Below are positions 61,080-64,000 of a stretch of DNA of 64,000 nucleotides, piece after piece. The notes beneath the pieces are model-generated. The model made no database searches. It was not told the origin of the DNA and saw nothing but the letters and a program-made list of their open reading frames with translations. The stretch lies in contig JAFTVI010000034.1 in the NCBI GenBank assembly GCA_017465825.1, positions 40,476 through 104,475 on the forward strand, given 5' to 3'. The translations under genes were made by a program, and so were the position numbers. The stretch is from Clostridia bacterium (GTDB taxonomy: Bacteria > Bacillota > Clostridia > Oscillospirales > Acutalibacteraceae). The stretch's first letter is position 1, and each line of letters starts with the position of its first letter.

Positions 61080-62405
61080 ATGAAAACTTTGAAAAGAACA
61101 ATTGCTGTTCTGCTCGCACTCATACTTGTTTCAGGTTCACTCGTATGCTTTGCTGCAGATGGCGAAAAACAGTACCACGAGTACAAAACATCCGTACTTC
61201 TCGGCGACAGTCTTTGCAGCGGATTCACCGATTACGGCGACGAAATGAGTGAATTCGCTTACATTGAGGATTCTTATGGAGCTTACCTTGCTAAGGATCT
61301 GGGCATTGAGGATTATCGTGCTATGGCTTGCCCCGGTTTCAGAACAATTGAAATGCGTACAATGCTTGAAGACGACTACGTTTCAAACGATCCCTATCTT
61401 TTCGAGGCTGTTCCTCATCATTCAGCTGAACAAATCCTTGAAAAGATTCCCGAGTACCGCAAGGCAATCGAAGATGCTGACCTTATCACAATCCAGATAG
61501 GCGGTAACGACTGGGGTGCATATCTCGGTTGGGTTATGGAAGACTTCCTTGAAGAAAATCCCCTTCCCGAAGAATTTGAAACTGCATTGAGAGAATACCT
61601 TACTGAAGCAAATGTTGTTGAAGACAACATGGTCAAGGTTATGGTTGAGCTTGCTCAGACATTCAATGCTGTTGACGAATTCCTTGCAATTATGCCCAAA
61701 GCTATTGAATATGCATTTTCTACTCTTAATGAGAACTGGCCCATCATCGTAGAAGATATATATGCACTCAATCCCGATGTTACTCTCGTTGCTGTAGGTA
61801 TGTTCAACACAACACTTTCTACTCCCGAAGGTGAGCCCGATAACGTTGCTGAACCCGATCCTCTTGCTGTTATGGTTGAACAGATGATCATTGACTACGG
61901 TAACAAGCCTATGATTGAGAATCAGGAGAAATACGGTTATATTTATGTTGACACAACAGGTACAATCGTTGAAACGTCACATCCCACACCTGCAGGTCAC
62001 AGACATATTGCTGACAGAATACTTGAAGCTCTTCCCGATGCAAGATTTGACCTTACTGACGTTAAGGTTTCCGATTCAGAATACAAGGCTGTTGAATATA
62101 TGTATATAAACGGATATATGACAGCTTCCGCAAACAAGACATTTAACGGTGATGCTAAAATCACTAAGGATGAATATTCTGCAACATTAAAAGCTCTTGG
62201 CTCAGCTATACCCGCAATAGGCATTAATAACAGAGTATCAGTGTTTGAACTGAAGCTTGCAACATTCCTTCTTACACAGGACAAGAGTATGACTGATGTT
62301 CTCGAATTCATTTATGAAATCGGTCAGTTATTCAGCACTCGTACAGCTTTCGACACAGTAACAAAGACTCAGGTTGCAGTTGAGCTTTACAACGCAGTAA
62401 AGTAA
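61080..62405 (+). CDS. Secreted SGNH hydrolase with SLH-like C-terminus (copy 1)
   Basis: A 441-residue exported GDSL-type esterase: signal peptide 1-26 (ends CFAAD), catalytic S44 in LGDSLCSG, GGNDWGAY (block III), and the catalytic H in SHPTPAGH (about 300-307). Residues about 318-365 (VEYMYINGYMTASANKTFNG then ITKDEYSATL) fit the SLH repeat pattern, suggesting binding to cell-wall polymer. ATG 61080 follows GGAGG. Paralogue of the next gene. Confidence 0.85.
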   Translation: MKTLKRTIAVLLALILVSGSLVCFAADGEKQYHEYKTSVLLGDSLCSGFTDYGDEMSEFAYIEDSYGAYLAKDLGIEDYRAMACPGFRTIEMRTMLEDDYVSNDPYLFEAVPHHSAEQILEKIPEYRKAIEDADLITIQIGGNDWGAYLGWVMEDFLEENPLPEEFETALREYLTEANVVEDNMVKVMVELAQTFNAVDEFLAIMPKAIEYAFSTLNENWPIIVEDIYALNPDVTLVAVGMFNTTLSTPEGEPDNVAEPDPLAVMVEQMIIDYGNKPMIENQEKYGYIYVDTTGTIVETSHPTPAGHRHIADRILEALPDARFDLTDVKVSDSEYKAVEYMYINGYMTASANKTFNGDAKITKDEYSATLKALGSAIPAIGINNRVSVFELKLATFLLTQDKSMTDVLEFIYEIGQLFSTRTAFDTVTKTQVAVELYNAVK

Positions 62406-62414
62406 TTTAATCTT

Positions 62415-62443
62415 ACACCCATATGTTCACCGCATATGGGTGT
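62415..62443 (+). terminator. Terminator of SGNH copy 1
   Basis: ACACCCATATG / CATATGGGTGT, 11-bp perfect stem, 7-base loop, then only TTCATTATT. Strong stem, weak T-tail. Confidence 0.6.
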
Positions 62444-62462
62444 TTCATTATTAAAATTAATA

Positions 62463-62491
62463 TTGACATTTAAATTTTGATGTGTTACCAT
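62463..62491 (+). promoter_or_regulatory. Promoter of SGNH hydrolase copy 2
   Basis: TTGACA, 17-base spacer, TACCAT; largely conserved with the copy 1 promoter, showing the promoter was duplicated with the gene. Confidence 0.65.
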
Positions 62492-62530
62492 TAATTTACA
62501 TAATATTAATATTTGACGGAGGCAAAAAAT

Positions 62531-63850
62531 ATGAAAACTATCAAAAGAACAATAGCTGTTCTGCTTGCGCTTATGCTCCTTTCAGCTTCACTCGTATGCT
62601 TTGCGGCAGACGGTGAAAAAGAGTATTACAATTACGAAAAGGTTCTTCTCCTTGGCGACAGTGAAGCCAGCGGCTTTACCGATTACGGCGATGAAATGAG
62701 CGAATTCACTCGTGTTGATGATTCATATGCAGCTTATGTTGCAGATGATCTCGGTGCAGAACTTCTTCCTATGGCTTGTCCCGGATTCAGAACAATTGAA
62801 CTTCGTACAATGCTCGATGACAGCTACATTGTAGATGACCCCTACCTTTTCACTGAAGTACCCCGCACATCTGAAGCAGAAATCAGAGCCAAGATTCCTG
62901 AAATGCGTCAGAATATTAAAGATGCGGATATGATTGTAATCGGTATCGGCGGTAACGACTGGGGTGCATATCTCGGTTGGACTCTGGCAGATGTTCAGCT
63001 TGAAAACGAACTTCCCGAAGAGTACAAAACAGCTTTGAGAGAATATCTTGTAAATGCATCTTTTGAAGACGATATCATCGGTCAGATTATCTATCTTGCT
63101 GACTATCTGAACGCTGTTGATGAAATTATCGAAGTTCTTCCCGAAGCCGCTGCTTATGCATTCGGCAATCTTGAAACAAACTGGAAATACATTGTAGAGT
63201 ATATCTACGAAAACAATCCCGATGTTACTCTCGTTGCAGTAGGTATGTTCCCCACTTACCTCAAAACAGAGGAAGGTGCTCCCGATGTTGTTATTGAGCC
63301 CGATGCCATATCTGCAGCTGTTGAAGATATGATGATTGAATTCGGCAACAGAACAATGGTTAACAATCAGGAAAAGTACGGTTATATCTATGTTGACACA
63401 GCAGGAACAGTTGTTGAAACCTGTCATCCCACAAAAGCAGGTCACAGACACATTGCAGACAGAATCCTTGAAGCTCTGCCCGATGCAAGATTTAACCTTA
63501 CCGATGTCAAGATGACAGATGCTGAATACAAGGCCGTTGAATATATGTATGTAAACGGTTATATGACAGCTTCCGCTGATAAGAAATTCAACGGTGATAC
63601 TAAAATCACAAAGGATGAATATTCCGCAACATTAAAAGCTCTCGGCTCAGCTATACCCGCAATCGGTATCAATAACAGAGTGTCAGTATTTGAACTGAAA
63701 CTTGCATCATTCCTTCTTGCACAGGACAAGAGTATGACTGATGTTCTCGAATTCATTTATGAGCTCGGTCAGTTATTCAGCACTCGCACAGCTTTCGATA
63801 CGGTTACAAAGACTCAGGTTGCAGTTGAGCTGTACAACGCAGTAAAATAA
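62531..63850 (+). CDS. Secreted SGNH hydrolase with SLH-like C-terminus (copy 2)
   Basis: A 439-residue paralogue of copy 1. Signal peptide 1-26, S44 in LGDSEASG, GGNDWGAY and CHPTKAGH are intact, as is the SLH-like C-terminus. The C-terminal 120 residues are nearly identical to copy 1, while the middle (about 150-250) diverges more, suggesting different substrate pockets. ATG 62531 follows the same GGAGGCAAAAAAT leader as copy 1. Confidence 0.85.
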   Translation: MKTIKRTIAVLLALMLLSASLVCFAADGEKEYYNYEKVLLLGDSEASGFTDYGDEMSEFTRVDDSYAAYVADDLGAELLPMACPGFRTIELRTMLDDSYIVDDPYLFTEVPRTSEAEIRAKIPEMRQNIKDADMIVIGIGGNDWGAYLGWTLADVQLENELPEEYKTALREYLVNASFEDDIIGQIIYLADYLNAVDEIIEVLPEAAAYAFGNLETNWKYIVEYIYENNPDVTLVAVGMFPTYLKTEEGAPDVVIEPDAISAAVEDMMIEFGNRTMVNNQEKYGYIYVDTAGTVVETCHPTKAGHRHIADRILEALPDARFNLTDVKMTDAEYKAVEYMYVNGYMTASADKKFNGDTKITKDEYSATLKALGSAIPAIGINNRVSVFELKLASFLLAQDKSMTDVLEFIYELGQLFSTRTAFDTVTKTQVAVELYNAVK

Positions 63851-63886
63851 CATAATATATGGGGCTGTAAAAAAACGCCCTAAAAA

Positions 63887-63927
63887 ATCCGAGATTCGTG
63901 AAAAAGCGAGTCTCGGATAATTTTTTT
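63887..63927 (+). terminator. Terminator of SGNH copy 2
   Basis: ATCCGAGA(T)TCG / CGA(G)TCTCGGAT stem with an 8-base loop, then AATTTTTTT. The last 70 bases of the window show no gene. Confidence 0.8.
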
Positions 63928-64000
63928 GTTGAAAACTGATTGTTATGTGGAAAATTGTGCTAATCGGAACACACCAACAAAACCGACGAGTTTTTTCGTC

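Noticed and set aside
63851-64000. Possible end of a mobile element or origin motif at the right edge
   Set aside because: Only two hairpins are visible, one a normal terminator; no transposase, DnaA-box cluster or target duplication.

Overview
The window reads as chromosomal DNA of a low-GC, spore-forming gut-type clostridium, probably of the Ruminococcaceae/Oscillospiraceae. The basis is: AT-rich sigma-A promoters of the TTGACA-N17-TATAAT type, strong AGGAGG ribosome binding sites, a sigma-G gene, a SpoIVFA/SpoIVFB-like M23/M50 pair and a YtvI-like protein, BspA-type leucine-rich-repeat proteins (one with a type I dockerin), Cys-rich surface repeats, and the gene orders recA-recX, tig-clpP-clpX and rplS-lepB-rbgA-rnhB-yraN. 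I saw no rRNA, tRNA, CRISPR array, insertion sequence or phage structural gene.

Layout. 1-5127 (minus): recA-recX-rimO-pgsA run into a GH95-like glycosidase cut by the window edge, under a LexA-type operator. 5207-8403: rpmB (plus), then tsaE-tsaB-rpiB (minus), then a SEDS glycosyltransferase (plus). 8449-12553: an alpha/beta hydrolase (minus) faces a DivIVA-like gene plus pcrA (plus). 12598-16793 (minus): tig, clpP, clpX and a metallophosphoesterase. 16912-18709: a DUF1540 miniprotein and thrC. 18729-22903 (minus): rplS with a structured leader, three tandem signal peptidase I genes, rbgA, rnhB, yraN. 22970-23918: a divergent XRE regulator and orphan gene with a clear operator. 23959-25369: the M23/M50 sporulation-type pair. 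25387-25532: a candidate small RNA. 25536-30270: comM with its own LexA-type box, pgcA, a 35-residue membrane protein and a U32 peptidase. 30306-35630 (minus): LRR-dockerin protein, metY, an ApgM-like proposed homoserine kinase, ttcA. 35751-38672: yybP-ykoY-type riboswitch and a P-type Ca/Mn ATPase. 38722-43936: two exo-endo-phosphatase-like proteins, prfC, a GPH-type transporter. 43956-46905: sigG with an SD-masking hairpin, DAHP synthase, a Gfo/Idh/MocA oxidoreductase. 47008-53006: DUF421 protein, two secreted LRR proteins, a small XRE regulator, a DUF218 protein and a metallophosphoesterase. 53098-58587 (minus): YtvI-like, citrate synthase, tatD, metG. 58608-63927 (plus): secreted lipase-like protein, sugar epimerase-like protein and two paralogous SGNH hydrolases with SLH-like C-termini.

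Themes. Most genes are housekeeping (DNA repair, proteolysis, translation, amino-acid supply). The accessory content is mainly cell-surface proteins (LRR, dockerin, lipase, SGNH/SLH) plus the three signal peptidases that could process them. The most interesting signals are regulatory: matching LexA-box geometry at recA and comM, a sigG leader hairpin that hides its ribosome binding site, an orphan small RNA with a consensus promoter and strong terminator, a folded rplS leader, and palindromes inside the promoters next to both XRE genes. All functional calls are by reading the sequence; no database search was run.
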